A stretch of 64,000 nt of DNA, taken from contig JACPWG010000028.1 of NCBI GenBank assembly GCA_016197205.1, positions 34,393 to 98,392 of the forward strand, written 5' to 3'. A model generated the notes under the pieces. The model searched no databases and was not told the origin of the DNA. It saw nothing but the letters and a program-made list of their open reading frames with translations. The translations under genes and the position numbers were made by a program. This document shows, one piece after another, positions 1-10,400 of this stretch (the stretch's first letter is position 1; each line of letters opens with the position of its first letter). The DNA comes from Planctomycetota bacterium. GTDB taxonomy: Bacteria > Planctomycetota > MHYJ01 > WSZJ01 > JACPWG01.

Positions 1-1238
1 AGCACGGACGTCGCCGCGCGGTTGGCGGCCGCGAGCCGACCCGCGCCGGTCTTCGCGTCGCCGCCACCGCGGCGCAACTCGCGGCAGCGCGCGACCAACT
101 TGTGACCGAGCGCGAGGACGAGCGGGTTTACGGATGGAGCGACAAAGTAGAACAGACTGTAGTGGGTGGAGAGTTGGAGGAACTCGTGCGCGGCGAACGC
201 GGCCTGCAGCGTGAGCAGGAGGAAGGCGGCGCCGGCGGCGTTCGCGCTTCCGAGGACGTAGCGGGCGGAGAGGACGAGCCCGCCGGAGACGCCGAGCACG
301 AGGAGGAAGGGGCAGAGGCAGTCGCGGGAGAACACGAGGTCCCAGGGGAGGAGCGAGGTCCCGAACGCGTGCGCCCACAGCTCTTCCGGGAAGCGGAAGG
401 CGATGTCCCAGGGGGAGCCGTGCTCGACGAGCTGGCGCGTGCCCCAGGGAAAACACTGGAGCAGGTGGGAGCGGGAGACCCCGGCCACGAAGGGCAGGTA
501 GGCGCACAGCGTCGCGACGAGCCAGGAGAGGCCGTAGGCCACCGGAGCGCGAAGGGCCTGCGCGAGGGCGGCGGCGGGGTTGGCCTCCCGGTCCCGTTCC
601 CGCCAGCCGACCCTGAGGAGGAAGAAGCAGTGCGCGAGGGAGACGGCGCCGGCCATGTTGAGCTTGACGAGGGCGAAGACGACCTGGGCGGCGCAGGCGC
701 ACGCGAGCGCAAGCCGGCGACGCGGGCGACGCGGGTCTTCCAGCCAGCGGAGGAGGAAGAGCGTGGCGACGGACCCGGCGAGGGTGCCGCCGACATGGTT
801 GAACGTATGGAACGGCTGGCCGTGCGCGAAGGACGCGATCGAGGCGAGGAAGGCAAGCGGTGCGGGGAGGAGGCGGCGGGCCACGAAGTAGAGGACCAGC
901 GCGGACGCGGTGAGGAGGGCCAGGTACGCGGCGCGCAGGGTATCGAGCCCGCGGCCGGTGACACGCCACGCGCCGCCGAAGACGTACGGCATGAGGGGGC
1001 CGTACTTCCACTGATAGTCGCGATAGGGCGTGCGCCCGAGGCGTCCGAGCTCGTAGGCGTGGAGGTCTCGGCCGTGGTCGCCCGGCACGAGGCTCCCGTG
1101 GCGGTCATAAAGGAAGAGCGTGAAGAGCGCGCAGGAAAGGAGGAGGCCGAGGAGCCAGGCAACCTCCTCGGAGCGAGCGAGGGGCGAAGCTGTCACAATC
1201 ACCCCGGTGCTCTCGGAGTCCTGGGGGGAGTTCGACAT
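1..1238 (-). CDS. GT-C type (PMT/ArnT-like) membrane protein, C-terminus cut by window edge
   Basis: This reading frame is open from an ATG at 1238 to the left edge, so at least 412 residues are present and the 3' end lies outside the window. The translation begins MSNSPQDSESTGVIV, has a membrane segment near residues 28-43 (VAWLLGLLLSCALFTLF), then an acidic motif GDHGRDLHAYELGRLG followed by TPYRDYQWKYGPL, then alternating hydrophobic segments. A luminal acidic loop after TM1 followed by many TMs is the pattern of GT-C glycosyltransferases (GT39/PMT_2, ArnT-like), which transfer sugars from polyprenyl-phosphate donors outside the membrane. The exact donor cannot be read. No close ribosome-binding site is obvious. 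It resembles in type the membrane proteins at 21733-23187 and 47209-49662. Competing frames on either strand give Arg/Ser/Pro-rich shadows. The membrane protein call is firm; the transferase role is inferred. Confidence 0.75.
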   Translation of the reverse strand, partial: MSNSPQDSESTGVIVTASPLARSEEVAWLLGLLLSCALFTLFLYDRHGSLVPGDHGRDLHAYELGRLGRTPYRDYQWKYGPLMPYVFGGAWRVTGRGLDTLRAAYLALLTASALVLYFVARRLLPAPLAFLASIASFAHGQPFHTFNHVGGTLAGSVATLFLLRWLEDPRRPRRRLALACACAAQVVFALVKLNMAGAVSLAHCFFLLRVGWRERDREANPAAALAQALRAPVAYGLSWLVATLCAYLPFVAGVSRSHLLQCFPWGTRQLVEHGSPWDIAFRFPEELWAHAFGTSLLPWDLVFSRDCLCPFLLVLGVSGGLVLSARYVLGSANAAGAAFLLLTLQAAFAAHEFLQLSTHYSLFYFVAPSVNPLVLALGHKLVARCRELRRGGGDAKTGAGRLAAANRAATSV

Positions 1239-1643
1239 CGGTCAGCTTCGGCTCGGCCGGAGTGCGGCGTGGCGGCGGAAGACTCGCGAGCGTGGGCGGG
1301 ACGCCGAATTCGGCACGGGTACTCCACGATCGGACCTCGGAACAGGCTTCTCCGCGGACTCGGCCGAGTGTGAGCCGCGTGCGGGTTCTCGCGGGCCGGA
1401 GGCCCGCGCCCCCAGGAATCGTGGCGGGACCTCGTCAATGGGGCGCGAGGACCAGGAAAACTCCGTTCATTCGTCCCTTCGGAGCCTTCAGCTCGTCTCT
1501 TCGTCCCTTCGGCGTCTTCAGCGTCTTCGGTGGCTCGTCTCTTCGTCCCTTCGGCGTATTCAGCGTCTTCGGTGGCTCGTCCCTCCGTCGCTCCGTCTCT
1601 CGGTCTCTCCGTCTCCCCATCTCCTCGGCGTCTACGGTGGCTA
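1239..1643. repeat. Intergenic repeat region: GGCC palindrome and 42-bp tandem repeat
   Basis: No gene is supported here. 1391-1407 is a short perfect palindrome (GCGGGCC-GGA-GGCCCGC) followed by a CGCCCCCAGGAATCGTG tract and a CTCGTCAATGG tail; related copies occur near 5570, 59230 and 63770. From about 1467 to 1610 lies a CTTCGTCCCTTCGG / GCGTCTTCGGTGG array. Two 42-bp units, 1493-1534 and 1535-1576, are nearly identical, and a degenerate continuation runs to about 1610. The array could be a dispersed intergenic microrepeat of the same general kind as those at 42080 and 45766. Confidence 0.75.
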
Positions 1644-4577
1644 CTATACCCGGCCGCAGCACTTCTTGTACTTCTTCCCGCTGCCGCATACGCACGGGTC
1701 ATTCCGGCCGATTCGGTCGCCGCTCACAATGGGCTTCGGCTTTTCCCGCGGCTGCGCGGGGCCCCTGCCCCCTTCCTCGCCGTTCTCGCCGCCGTCTCCA
1801 CCGCCCCCGGCGGCGGACGCGACCGGCGTCGGCGGCGCCGGCGCCGCGGTCGGCTTGATGAAGTCGGTCGGCTGCCACCGCTTCGCCAGCTCGTCCTCCG
1901 ACCTCTTCTCCACCCGGATCTTGAAAATGCGGTCGGTCACTTCTTCCTGAATCGCCTCGAGCATGCTCTGGAAAAGGTCGTACCCTTCCTTCTTGTACTC
2001 GATCTTCGGGTCCACCTGGCCGAAGCCGCGCAGCCCGATGCCGGCGCGCAAGTGCTCCATGTTGTAGAGGTGGTCCTTCCACTTGTCGTCGATCGAGTCG
2101 AGGAGCAGCACCCGCTCCGTGAAGCGCATCTTCGCTTCGTCGAGCTCCTTTTCCTTGGCCTGGTAGGCGACGTGGACCTTGTCCCGGAGGAGGTCTTCGA
2201 GCTCCTCGGCCTTCTTGCCGCTCGTCTCCTCCTCCTTCACCGCGAGGCCGAATTTCCGGTTGGCCCAGTCGGCGAGCCCCTTGTAGTCCCACTCCCCTTC
2301 CTCCTTCGGGGGGAGGTAGAGGTCGATCGCTGTGGCGAGCCGCTCGTCGACCATCTTCAGGATCATTTCCTTCAGGTTGGCGCCCTTCAGAATGTCCTGG
2401 CGTTGGGAGTAGATGATCTTGCGCTGCTCGTTCATGACGCCGTCGTAGTCGAGCAGGTTCTTGCGGATGTCGAAGTTGTGGGCTTCCATTTTCTTCTGGG
2501 CCTTCTCGATCGCGCGCGACACCATCGGCGACTCGATCGGCTGCCCCTCGGTCATGCCGAGCTTTTCAAGGATGTGGGAGACCCATTCCGGGGCGAAGAT
2601 GCGCAGGAGGTCGTCCTCGAGGGAGACGACGAACTGGGACGACCCGGGGTCGCCTTGCCGCCCCGCGCGCCCGCGAAGCTGGTTGTCGATGCGGCGCGCC
2701 TCGTGGCGCTCCGTGCCCAGGATGTGCAGCCCGCCGAGGTCCGCCACGCGTTCGCAGACTTTCGGGACCGGCGTGCGCGTCAGGTCCCAGTACTCGGCCA
2801 GCTTTTTTTTCCGCTTCTCGGGGTCGAGGGCCTTCTCCTCGGGGGTGAGGAACTGCTCCTGCCAGTGCTCGCCGAGGCGGCGGTCCAGGTCGGCGGGGGC
2901 CAGGTCGAGGGAGAGGTCGCGGGGCACGAAATCGTGGGCCTTCCAGTGTTCGAGGAGCTGCTCCTTCGTGAAGGTGCCCAGCAGGATGTCCGTGCCGCGG
3001 CCGGCCATGTTGGTCGCGATGGTGACGGAGCCGAGCTGGCCCGCCTTCGCGACGATCGAGGCTTCCCGTTCGTGGTGCTTCGCGTTCAGGACGTCGTGCT
3101 GGACGCCGCGCCGGATGAGCAGCTCCGAAATCCGCTCGGAGTTCTCGATCGAGGTCGTGCCCACCAGGATCGGCCGGGCCGTGGCGTTCACCCGCATGAT
3201 CTCCTCGGCCACGGCGTCGAACTTCTCGCGGGAGGTCCGGAAGACGACGTCGGGATAGGTCGCGCGGACCATCGCCCGGTGCGTAGGGATGGTGACGACC
3301 TCGAGCTTGTAGACGCTGTCCAGCTCCATCGCCTCGGTGGAGGCCGTCCCGGTCATGCCCGAGATCTTGCCGTACAGGCGGAAGAGGTTCTGGAGGGTGA
3401 TGGTCGCGAGGGTCTGGTTCTCCGCCTTGATCGGGAGGTGCTCTTTGGCCTCGATGGCCTGGTGGAGGCCGTCCGACCAGCGGCGGCCGGGCATGAGGCG
3501 ACCGGTGAACTCGTCGACGATGATGACCTCGCCGTCCTTGACGACGTAGTCCTTGTCCCGCCGATAGAGTTCCTTCGAGCGAAGGCCCTGCTCGAGCAGG
3601 TGGGGCCAATCCATGTTGGCCCCCTCGTAGAAGGAGCCGAGGCCGACAATCTGCTCCGCGTGCTCGATGCCTTCGTCGGTGAGGATGACCTGGTGCTCTT
3701 TTTCCCGGACGATGTAATCGCCCGTCTGCTCTTTGGTCTCCTGGTCTTCGTGTCCCTTGCCGAGCTTCGCGCAAATGCGCGTGGCGAGGTTGTACTTCTC
3801 GGGGTTCTCCTCGGACGGCCCGGCGATGATGAGAGGCGTCCGGGCCTCGTCGATCAGGATGTTGTCGGCCTCGTCGATGATGGCGTAGTTCAGCTCGCGC
3901 TGGACCTGCTCCTCGAGATGGGTCTTCATGTTGTCGCGGAGGTAGTCGAAGCCGAATTCGTTGTTCGTGCCGTAGGTGATGTCCGCCGCGTAGGCCTCTT
4001 TGCGGAGGCAGGGGCGGAGGTGGTGCATCTTGTCGGCGAGATCGTCCTTGTAGGTCGGATCAAAGAGGAACGACTCTTCGTGCTGGATGGTGCCGAGCGT
4101 GAGGCCGAGGAGGTGGTAGATGGGTCCCATCCACTGGCAGTCGCGCTTGGCGAGGTAGTCGTTGACGGTCACGATGTGGACGCCCTTGCCGGACAGGGCG
4201 TTCAGATAGGCGGGCGACGTGGCGACCAGCGTCTTCCCTTCTCCGGTGGCCATTTCGGAGATCATGCCGCGATGGAGGGTGATGCCGCCGAGCATCTGGA
4301 CGTCGAAATGGCGGAGCTTGGTCGTGCGGCAGCTCGCCTCGCGGACGAGCGCGAAGGCCTCGGGCAGGAGGTCGTCCAGGGTCTTGCCCTTGGCCAGCCG
4401 CTCCTTGAATTCAGCGGTTTTCGCGCGGAGCTGCGCGTCGGTGAGCTTCTGGTACTCCGGTTCCAGACCGCGGATGTGCTCGACGAGGGGGTGAAGGGTC
4501 CGCAGGATGCGCTGGTTGCGCGAACCGAAGAGACGCGAGAGGAACTTGTTCGCGTTCTCGATGAAGTTGTCGAACAT
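1644..4577 (-). CDS. secA: Preprotein translocase ATPase SecA
   Basis: SecA is the cytosolic motor that pushes unfolded preproteins through SecYEG. The 977-residue product has Walker A GEGKT at about 112-116, the DEAD-type motif IDEAD near 231-235, the preprotein cross-linking and helicase regions in order (including TNMAGRGTDI and RGRAGRQGD), and a C-terminal zinc/SecB-binding tail CVCGSGKKYKKCC. Full-length bacterial SecA is usually 830-1000 residues, so this is complete. The ATG at 4577 (MFDNFIENANK) is preferred over an upstream in-frame start because AAGGA lies 5 bases before it and the Sec-type N-terminus begins there. A strong sigma70-like promoter lies at 4624-4653. A Pro/Gly/Ala-rich linker (VASAAGGGGDGGENGEEGG) precedes the zinc tail, as is common in this lineage. 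The gene appears monocistronic. Confidence 0.97.
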   Translation of the reverse strand: MFDNFIENANKFLSRLFGSRNQRILRTLHPLVEHIRGLEPEYQKLTDAQLRAKTAEFKERLAKGKTLDDLLPEAFALVREASCRTTKLRHFDVQMLGGITLHRGMISEMATGEGKTLVATSPAYLNALSGKGVHIVTVNDYLAKRDCQWMGPIYHLLGLTLGTIQHEESFLFDPTYKDDLADKMHHLRPCLRKEAYAADITYGTNNEFGFDYLRDNMKTHLEEQVQRELNYAIIDEADNILIDEARTPLIIAGPSEENPEKYNLATRICAKLGKGHEDQETKEQTGDYIVREKEHQVILTDEGIEHAEQIVGLGSFYEGANMDWPHLLEQGLRSKELYRRDKDYVVKDGEVIIVDEFTGRLMPGRRWSDGLHQAIEAKEHLPIKAENQTLATITLQNLFRLYGKISGMTGTASTEAMELDSVYKLEVVTIPTHRAMVRATYPDVVFRTSREKFDAVAEEIMRVNATARPILVGTTSIENSERISELLIRRGVQHDVLNAKHHEREASIVAKAGQLGSVTIATNMAGRGTDILLGTFTKEQLLEHWKAHDFVPRDLSLDLAPADLDRRLGEHWQEQFLTPEEKALDPEKRKKKLAEYWDLTRTPVPKVCERVADLGGLHILGTERHEARRIDNQLRGRAGRQGDPGSSQFVVSLEDDLLRIFAPEWVSHILEKLGMTEGQPIESPMVSRAIEKAQKKMEAHNFDIRKNLLDYDGVMNEQRKIIYSQRQDILKGANLKEMILKMVDERLATAIDLYLPPKEEGEWDYKGLADWANRKFGLAVKEEETSGKKAEELEDLLRDKVHVAYQAKEKELDEAKMRFTERVLLLDSIDDKWKDHLYNMEHLRAGIGLRGFGQVDPKIEYKKEGYDLFQSMLEAIQEEVTDRIFKIRVEKRSEDELAKRWQPTDFIKPTAAPAPPTPVASAAGGGGDGGENGEEGGRGPAQPREKPKPIVSGDRIGRNDPCVCGSGKKYKKCCGRV

Positions 4578-4623
4578 GGGAGTCCTTACGTAAACCGGGC
4601 GGGGCGATGGAATCAAACCCTGG

Positions 4624-4653
4624 ATTAGAGCATGCGGACGGGCCGGGTGTCAA
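4624..4653 (-). promoter_or_regulatory. Sigma70-type promoter of secA
   Basis: On the minus strand a perfect -35 TTGACA (4653-4648) is separated by 18 bases from -10 TCTAAT (4629-4624, five of six consensus bases). Transcription would start near 4617, giving a leader of about 40 bases before the secA ATG. Such a match is unlikely by chance in this GC-rich DNA. The rest of the gap up to 4877 shows no gene. Confidence 0.72.
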
Positions 4654-4877
4654 GGCGTTTACAGCCCAGGCCCGGCAAGGGCAGCGTCCGCCGGGCACGG
4701 CGCCGCCGCTGCCGCGGTCGGGCCTCGACGCGTCTCTCCCGGTGGACAAACCGGCACTGCGGAAGGATTGGCAAATTGAAAGTTGCTTCCCTGAAAATTC
4801 GAGGTACGCTGGAGGGGGTGCTCGCGGGGAACGGGGAGGAGGCGGAGGACCGATCCTTCTTACCTGGAGGGCTGCAC

Positions 4878-5411
4878 ATGTTTCGCTGGGCGTGCCTGGC
4901 CGCTGCGGCGGCAACGATCCTTGGGTTCGGCTGGGTCGTGAACGACCTCCGGTTGGACATCAAGAGCAGCACGCAAACGGTTCGCGAGAAGCTGCCGGAG
5001 ATCCTGGAGAAGACCCGGAAGACGTCGGAGGTGCTGGCGGAGCTGGCCGAGGACGTGAAGCAGCTCCGACAGCTTGCCGGGGTCTCCGGCGGGGCGAGGG
5101 ACAAGTCGCTGGTCGTGTTCGCCGGGGGCGTGCTCGACGACATCGAGGCGACGGAGGGGCGGATCGGTCTGAAAAAAAAGGTCTTCGGGAGCGGCTTGAA
5201 GGAGGTCGTGTCCGCCCGGGAGTGGGCGGCGGGCGCGCGGAAGGAGGCCCTGTGGCAGACCTTTCACGCCCGGTCGAAGGCGGAGCTCTTGACGGGTCTG
5301 TGCGAGAACCTGTTCGGCTCCCGCTGGTGGCTGCAGCTCGGGGAGGGGGAGCCGGTGGAACTGCTCGAGTGGGTGAAGAGCCGTCACCCGGAGGCGAAGG
5401 AGGGGGAATGA
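4878..5411 (+). CDS. Small membrane-anchored coiled-coil protein, unknown function
   Basis: The 177-residue product is not recognised. It starts at ATG 4878, seven bases after a GGAGG (4866-4870), although the frame is open further upstream. Residues 4-21 (WACLAAAAATILGFGWVV) form one N-terminal membrane segment or uncleaved signal anchor. Residues about 25-70 are charged and heptad-like (KLPEILEKTRKTSEVLAEL), consistent with a coiled coil. The remainder is mixed alpha-helical and Trp-rich near the end (GSRWWLQLGEGEPVELLEW). The layout, one TM followed by coiled coil, resembles the pair at 18736 and 19819, but sequence relatedness is not evident. It is divergent from secA and shares a 300-bp gap with it. 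Confidence 0.75.
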   Translation: MFRWACLAAAAATILGFGWVVNDLRLDIKSSTQTVREKLPEILEKTRKTSEVLAELAEDVKQLRQLAGVSGGARDKSLVVFAGGVLDDIEATEGRIGLKKKVFGSGLKEVVSAREWAAGARKEALWQTFHARSKAELLTGLCENLFGSRWWLQLGEGEPVELLEWVKSRHPEAKEGE

Positions 5412-5613
5412 GAGGGAGCCTCGTGCGGAGCCAGGGACCGGGACGCGCGCCGCGTGGACCCGCCTCGGCCACGGTGGGCGCGCGGGTCACGGCCCATCGC
5501 AACGCAGGCGGCTCGTCGCGCGGGTCGGCCTGCGCTCCGTAGCCGGCAACGAGCGGGCGAAGGAGGGAGGCCCGCGCCCCCAGGCCTCGTGTTGGAACAT
5601 CGTCAACGGTCCC
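5412..5613. repeat. Intergenic CCCCCAGG-type dispersed repeat
   Basis: The end of this gap (about 5569-5614) reads GGCCCGCGCCCCCAGGCCTC followed by GTGTTGGAACATCGTCAACG, the same order of blocks as at 1397-1440 and 63776-63830. No gene is seen. Confidence 0.6.
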
Positions 5614-6963
5614 CTAGTGCTGCCACCCGCACGAGGGGCAGATCGGTTCGTGCTCGTAGAGGCTGTGTCCGCATACCTTGCAGAATTTCGGCGGGGGGGT
5701 GATCACGGTAGCGCCGTCCTGCGCGGACGCTGCTCCGGCAGCGGCCGGCCTGGCGAGCGGCGTGGGCATGTCGTCGGGCGCGGGCACGGGCGCGGGCACG
5801 CGATCGACCGCGGGCGGGGGCGGGGGCGGCGGCAGCGGCAGCACCCGGCTCGAATCCGGTGACGCCCACCCTTTTTCGGGCGGGCGAGGCGCGGGACGCG
5901 GCGAGGCGGGGGCGCCGACGCTGCGTTTCGAATTCGCGCCTTCGCGCGTCTCGTCGATCGCCTGTTCGAGCATCTCCCCGAGGACCTGCCGGAGCCGGCT
6001 CCGGCCGAGCGCGGCATGACGGACACGGCAGGCCTGCTCCTGGTGCTCGTCGTGATCGAGCCAGAAGACGTGGTTCGCCAGGGCCGTCGGCGCGAGGAAG
6101 CCGCGGTGCGTCACGCGCTTCCCGTGCTGCGTCCGCACGGCCGACTCGAAGCCGATCCCCAGGGACCAGGACCGGAAAAACTCCACGCCCAGCCGCCGAC
6201 CGGTCGGACCGAACCGGAACGCCCCGCCGCCCGTCGCGGCGTCCCGCACGGGTTCGAGCATGCCGCATTCGGTCAGCGCGGCCAAGTGGGCGGGTCGGGG
6301 TTCGAACAAGAACCGGTCGAGCCCGGGCGCGAGGGTGAGAAACGCGGGCAAAAGCCACCGTACGTCGCGGAGGGAGACCGAGCGGTTGAGCGACCCCACG
6401 AACTCCGTGGCGCCGATCGACGGCTCGTCGGTCGGGGCGTAGGCGAGCAGGCTCGCATAGGACGCGCGGCGGAAGGCGTCGATCGCGTGGAGGACGTAGA
6501 CGAGCGACTCCAGGGGGAGGGGATCCGGGAGGTCGTTCCCCGCCGGCGAGGCAACATCGGCCGCGAGGAGGTCGATCCACCAATCGAGAAAGCCGGCGGC
6601 GGAGGGAAAAAGCTGGAGCATGGCCGCGCTGCCGATGCCCGCCGACACCACGACCACGGCGTCCGCGTCCACGGTGCCCTTGTGGCAGGCCGTGAAAAGG
6701 CTGACGGGAACGGCCCCGCCGCCGACCCGATGTCGGAGCCGGACGTGCGGCCGCGCGAGAATGCCCGCGGCCCTCCGCAGCTCCGGCGTCGCGGCGACCT
6801 CGCGCGCGGCCGGGCTGAGCGAGCCCGACCGGGGGGCATAGCTCTTTCGCAGGTCGGCGAACGGGGAGAACGAGCTGAGCTCCAGGCCGAGCAGGTCGAT
6901 GAGCATCGGCCCGAGATCGGCGTGGGCGACCTGGATGTGAAAGGGCGAAGCGTCGGAACTCAC
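5614..6963 (-). CDS. Unknown protein with Pro-rich linker and C-terminal zinc ribbon
   Basis: The 449-residue product begins at GTG 6963 with a GAGG about ten bases upstream. Residues 1 to about 330 form a globular domain that I do not recognise (it contains FGPTGRRLGVEFFRSWSLGI and FLAPTALANHVFWLDHD). Residues about 345-415 are a Pro/Ala-rich linker including eight consecutive prolines. The last 25 residues form a zinc ribbon, CKVCGHSLYEHEPICPSCGW, with two CxxC pairs. No membrane segment is clear. It lies 466 bp downstream of the GFD-repeat gene, in the same orientation. Both that protein and the 12330-14648 product also carry zinc ribbons, so a shared process is possible but unproven. Confidence 0.8.
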   Translation of the reverse strand: MSSDASPFHIQVAHADLGPMLIDLLGLELSSFSPFADLRKSYAPRSGSLSPAAREVAATPELRRAAGILARPHVRLRHRVGGGAVPVSLFTACHKGTVDADAVVVVSAGIGSAAMLQLFPSAAGFLDWWIDLLAADVASPAGNDLPDPLPLESLVYVLHAIDAFRRASYASLLAYAPTDEPSIGATEFVGSLNRSVSLRDVRWLLPAFLTLAPGLDRFLFEPRPAHLAALTECGMLEPVRDAATGGGAFRFGPTGRRLGVEFFRSWSLGIGFESAVRTQHGKRVTHRGFLAPTALANHVFWLDHDEHQEQACRVRHAALGRSRLRQVLGEMLEQAIDETREGANSKRSVGAPASPRPAPRPPEKGWASPDSSRVLPLPPPPPPPAVDRVPAPVPAPDDMPTPLARPAAAGAASAQDGATVITPPPKFCKVCGHSLYEHEPICPSCGWQH

Positions 6964-7429
6964 AGGACGAAACCTCGGGGAAGGGACTCGAGAATTTGGA
7001 GGTTAGCATTCAGAATTTGGATTTGAGATTTCTGGAGACCGACGATGCTCACGGAGCCCATGAGCATCGGCCGGCACGAGACTGCGGCGCTAACGGTTCG
7101 AAGTTCGTTTTCTTGCGACAATTCTACTTTGGTCGAACGCCACGAAAACCACAGATTTCACAGATTCAACAAGATTACACAGATTACGAATCTGTGAAAT
7201 CGTCGTTAATCTGTGAAATCTGTGGTTCCGTCGTCGCTTGGCTGCGGCGCTGCCGCTCTGTGGCGCTGTCGAGTCCACCTGCGGCAGTGCCACGGAACCG
7301 CGACCGTCAGGGAGCGGTCTCGGCGCTTCCTCACGCCTCCCAGGATTCGACCTTGCGGACAGGCAGGACAGTCACCCGAACCCGGCCGTACCACGGCCCC
7401 TCGAGGATACCCGAAGCAAGCCCTCCCGT
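6964..7429. repeat. Intergenic region with A/T-rich inverted repeat and EPRPSGSG-type repeat
   Basis: No gene is seen. Around 6990-7045 is an A/T-rich tract with GAATTTGGA and GATTTGAGATTTC runs like that at 23283-23325. 7147-7166 (AACCACAGATTTCACAGATT) is perfectly repeated in inverse at 7208-7227, giving a 20-bp stem around a 41-base loop that itself repeats ACAGATTAC. 7291-7330 is a copy of the dispersed GGAACCGCGACCGTCAGGGA repeat followed by GCGGTCTCGGCGCTTCCT. Confidence 0.75.
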
Positions 7430-10400
7430 CTACGGCGCGTCAAACCTCGAAAGCCCCCGGTAGAAGCGGTAGACCTTTTCTCCGTTCGCATTCCGATAGA
7501 AGCTGTAGCCGGACAACGGATCGCCGGGAAGGTTGTTCGTCGACAGGGGAGGTCCACCCGGCGCCGGCGGCCCGGACAGGAGCTTCCAGTTTTCCTTGGG
7601 GACCTGCTGCAAGGCGAACTCGCGTTCGACGAGCAGGTCGTTTCGACCGATCTTGTCGTAAGGGATCTTCCCCGCCGTCCGATCCTGGAGCATTTGTCGG
7701 AGCCTCGCCTCCGGCAGGTCCACCTGCGCCACTTGCGTGGAATTGAATTTCGCCGCGCGATCATAGTTGTCCGTGAAGGACTTCCAGGGAGTGTCCGCGG
7801 GCTTTCCAACCGCGTGGTCGATGAGGGACTTCTCGTAGTCCTTGGGGCTCAGCGGCCTCGGGTTCGCATTTCCGCGAAGATCGAAGGAGGCGTGCTGGCC
7901 TTCGAGCCCGGGGAGTTGCGCTTGGTGGCCCACAGGGTCGGCCGGGCGGGCAGTGAACCCACCGCCACCGGCCGCGCCGCCGCCGCCACTTCCACCGCCA
8001 CCGGCCGCGCCGCCGCCTCCGCCCCCCGCGCCGCCGGACCCGCCGCCTTGCGGCTTTCGCGGCGGGAGATCCGCCTCGTCCGCGGCGAAGTCGGCCGGCT
8101 TCCTCGAAGGGCCGCCTCCGCGGCCGCTGCCGCCGCTCCCGCCCGCGCCGCCACCACCTTCCCCCCCGCCGCCGCCGCCACCGCCGCCGCTACCACCCGA
8201 GCCGCGCCCGCCGCCGCCGCCCGCCGCCGCCGCCTCGGCCCGGCCCGCATCTCCCGCCGCCGCACCCGCAGCTCCCCCCTCGGCGCGCACCACCCCGCCC
8301 CCCGCGCCCGCGCCTTCGCGCACGAGCCCGCCCGCGGCCGCCCCCTCTCGCACCGCGCCCCCCGCGGCTGCCCCCTCGCCGCCGCGCACGCCCGCACCCG
8401 CCAGCCCCTCGCGAATCGTCCCCAGCGCCGCCGTCCCCCCCTCGCGCACGAGCTGTCCCGCCGTCCCCGCCGTCTCCAGCGTCGTGCCCAGCTTCACCGT
8501 GCCCACGGCGACCTGGCCGAACCGATCGAGCAGCGGCCGGTTCGGGTCCAGCGCGTTCTCGAAATTCTGCACGCCGGTCACGTCCTTCACGATCTGCACG
8601 ACCTTGCCCGGATCCTTCGCCGTCGCAACGACGGTCTCGATCGACCCGGTGATCGTCTCCTTGATGATCCGCGGGTCCTTGAGCACGTCGTGCGCCGCCT
8701 CCCCAGCGGCCTTCACGCCGTCTCGCACGCCGTCCCGCACCGTGTTCAGCGACCCGCCGAGCGTGTCCACCAGGATCCGCGGGTCCTTGACGACATCCCG
8801 CACCGCGTCCCCCGCCGCCTGCACGCCCGCTACCGCCGCGTCCTTCACCTGCCCGGCCGCCTCGCGCAGCTCGTCCCCGGCGCGGATCGTCGCGTTCTTC
8901 ACCACGTTCGAGAGCGACTGCTCGTTCTTCGCCTCCTGCGCGCCCCGGGTCACCAGGTCGCGCAGTTCGTCAAGCCGCTGGGCCTTCGTCCGCCCCTGTC
9001 GATCCAGGCCGCCCCGATCGAAGCCTTGACCGTCGAAGCCGTCGCGACCGTAGCCCTGCCGGTCCACGCCCTTCGCATTGAGGCCGTTCTTGTCGAAACC
9101 GTCCTTGTCGAACCCCGTGCGATCGAAGCCCGACCGGTCGAAACCCTTGCGGTTGAAGCCCTCTCCGTCGAACCCCTCGCGGTCGAAGCCGTCCTTGTTG
9201 AACCCCTTCCGGTCGAAGCCTTCGTGATCGAAGCCTCTCCGATCGAAGCCCTTCTTGTCGAAGCCGTCCTTGTCGAAGCCTTCGCGATCGAAACCCTGCC
9301 GATCGTAGCCCTCGTGGCTGAACCCTTGCCGATCGTAGCCCGCGGCGTCGAAACCCTTGCGATCGAACCCGGTCCGATCGAACCCGCGCCGGTCAAAGCC
9401 CTCGGCGTCGAACTGCGCAGGCAGCGTCACCGTGATGACTTCGCTCCCGGCCACGGGCCCATTCGGCGTGTCGGCAATCGCCGAAACGGTCGCCACGAAG
9501 GAGCCCCCCGCGGCCCAGGCCTCGTCCGGAGGAAGGCCGGTCACCATGGCCGCCATGTAGCCCGAGCCCGGCTGTTGGCCCCTGAGTACGATCCAAGGCT
9601 GGCTCGCGCCCAGCGATAGCCGCACGGATTGGGTCATGCCGTGCGTGTCCACGTCCTCGTCTTTCGCAACGACCCGCGCGTACACCCAGGCGCCCGCCGA
9701 GCCGTCGGCGACGAACGCGCGTTCGGAAACGGAGGTCTCCATTCGGAACCCGGCGTTCTCTTTCTGCTTGTCCTTATCTTTCTCCTTTTCGTCCTGCGGA
9801 TCCTTGTCCTTGTCTTTCCCCGGCTCCTTGCCCTTGTCTTTGTCGCTCCCCTCGTCCTTCGGCTCGCCGTCCTTCGGGCCGCCGCCATCCCCGCGGCCGC
9901 CCCCGCCGCCCCCGTCCGCACCGACCCCGCGCACGCCCGGCACGCCGCCGGTCAGGCCCAGGCCCGCGGCGCCCACGGTCCCGGCGCCCGCGCTGTGGAC
10001 GCCCCACTGCGCCCACTGGTCCGCGGGAATGTTCGTCACCCCGCCGTTCTCGCCCGGCCCGCCGTCATGCGCGAACACCCTGCGCGCCGACAGCAGCACC
10101 TCGGCGAGCGCGGCCAGCGCCAGCAGGCGAGCCGCTCCCGCCATGCCGCCGCCTACGGTATTCACCCTACCCCGCACTCCCCTCAACAACCGTGCATACG
10201 CGACGACCGCGGAAGCCGTTCCGAGCAGGAAAAGGGCGTTCCGGAGCGCCCCCATGCCGCTGTCCACGCTCAGCCGGCCCCCGACCGAGACGATCGCGAG
10301 GGCCGCCCGGTCCAGCGGCGCGAGCCAGGACCAGCCGCTCACGACATGCAAAAAAAGAAAGCCGCCCGCGAGCGCGACCGTCGGCCACGTCCGGCGCGGG

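Noticed and set aside
128..1162. 344-codon Ser/Arg/Pro-rich minus-strand frame at the left end
   Set aside because: The adjacent frame from 1238 gives a clear membrane protein running off the edge; this one is its shadow.
1530..4628. 1032-codon plus-strand open frame across secA
   Set aside because: It is antisense to a clear secA and reads as Leu/Val/Glu-rich shadow produced by codon bias in GC-rich DNA.
7141..7227. Short repeats as CRISPR or tRNA
   Set aside because: The repeat is an inverted pair with ACAGATT pulse; no cloverleaf and no regular spacers.
8991..9414. Tandem repeat as CRISPR array
   Set aside because: Units are 15 bp with no spacers and are in frame within a long coding sequence.
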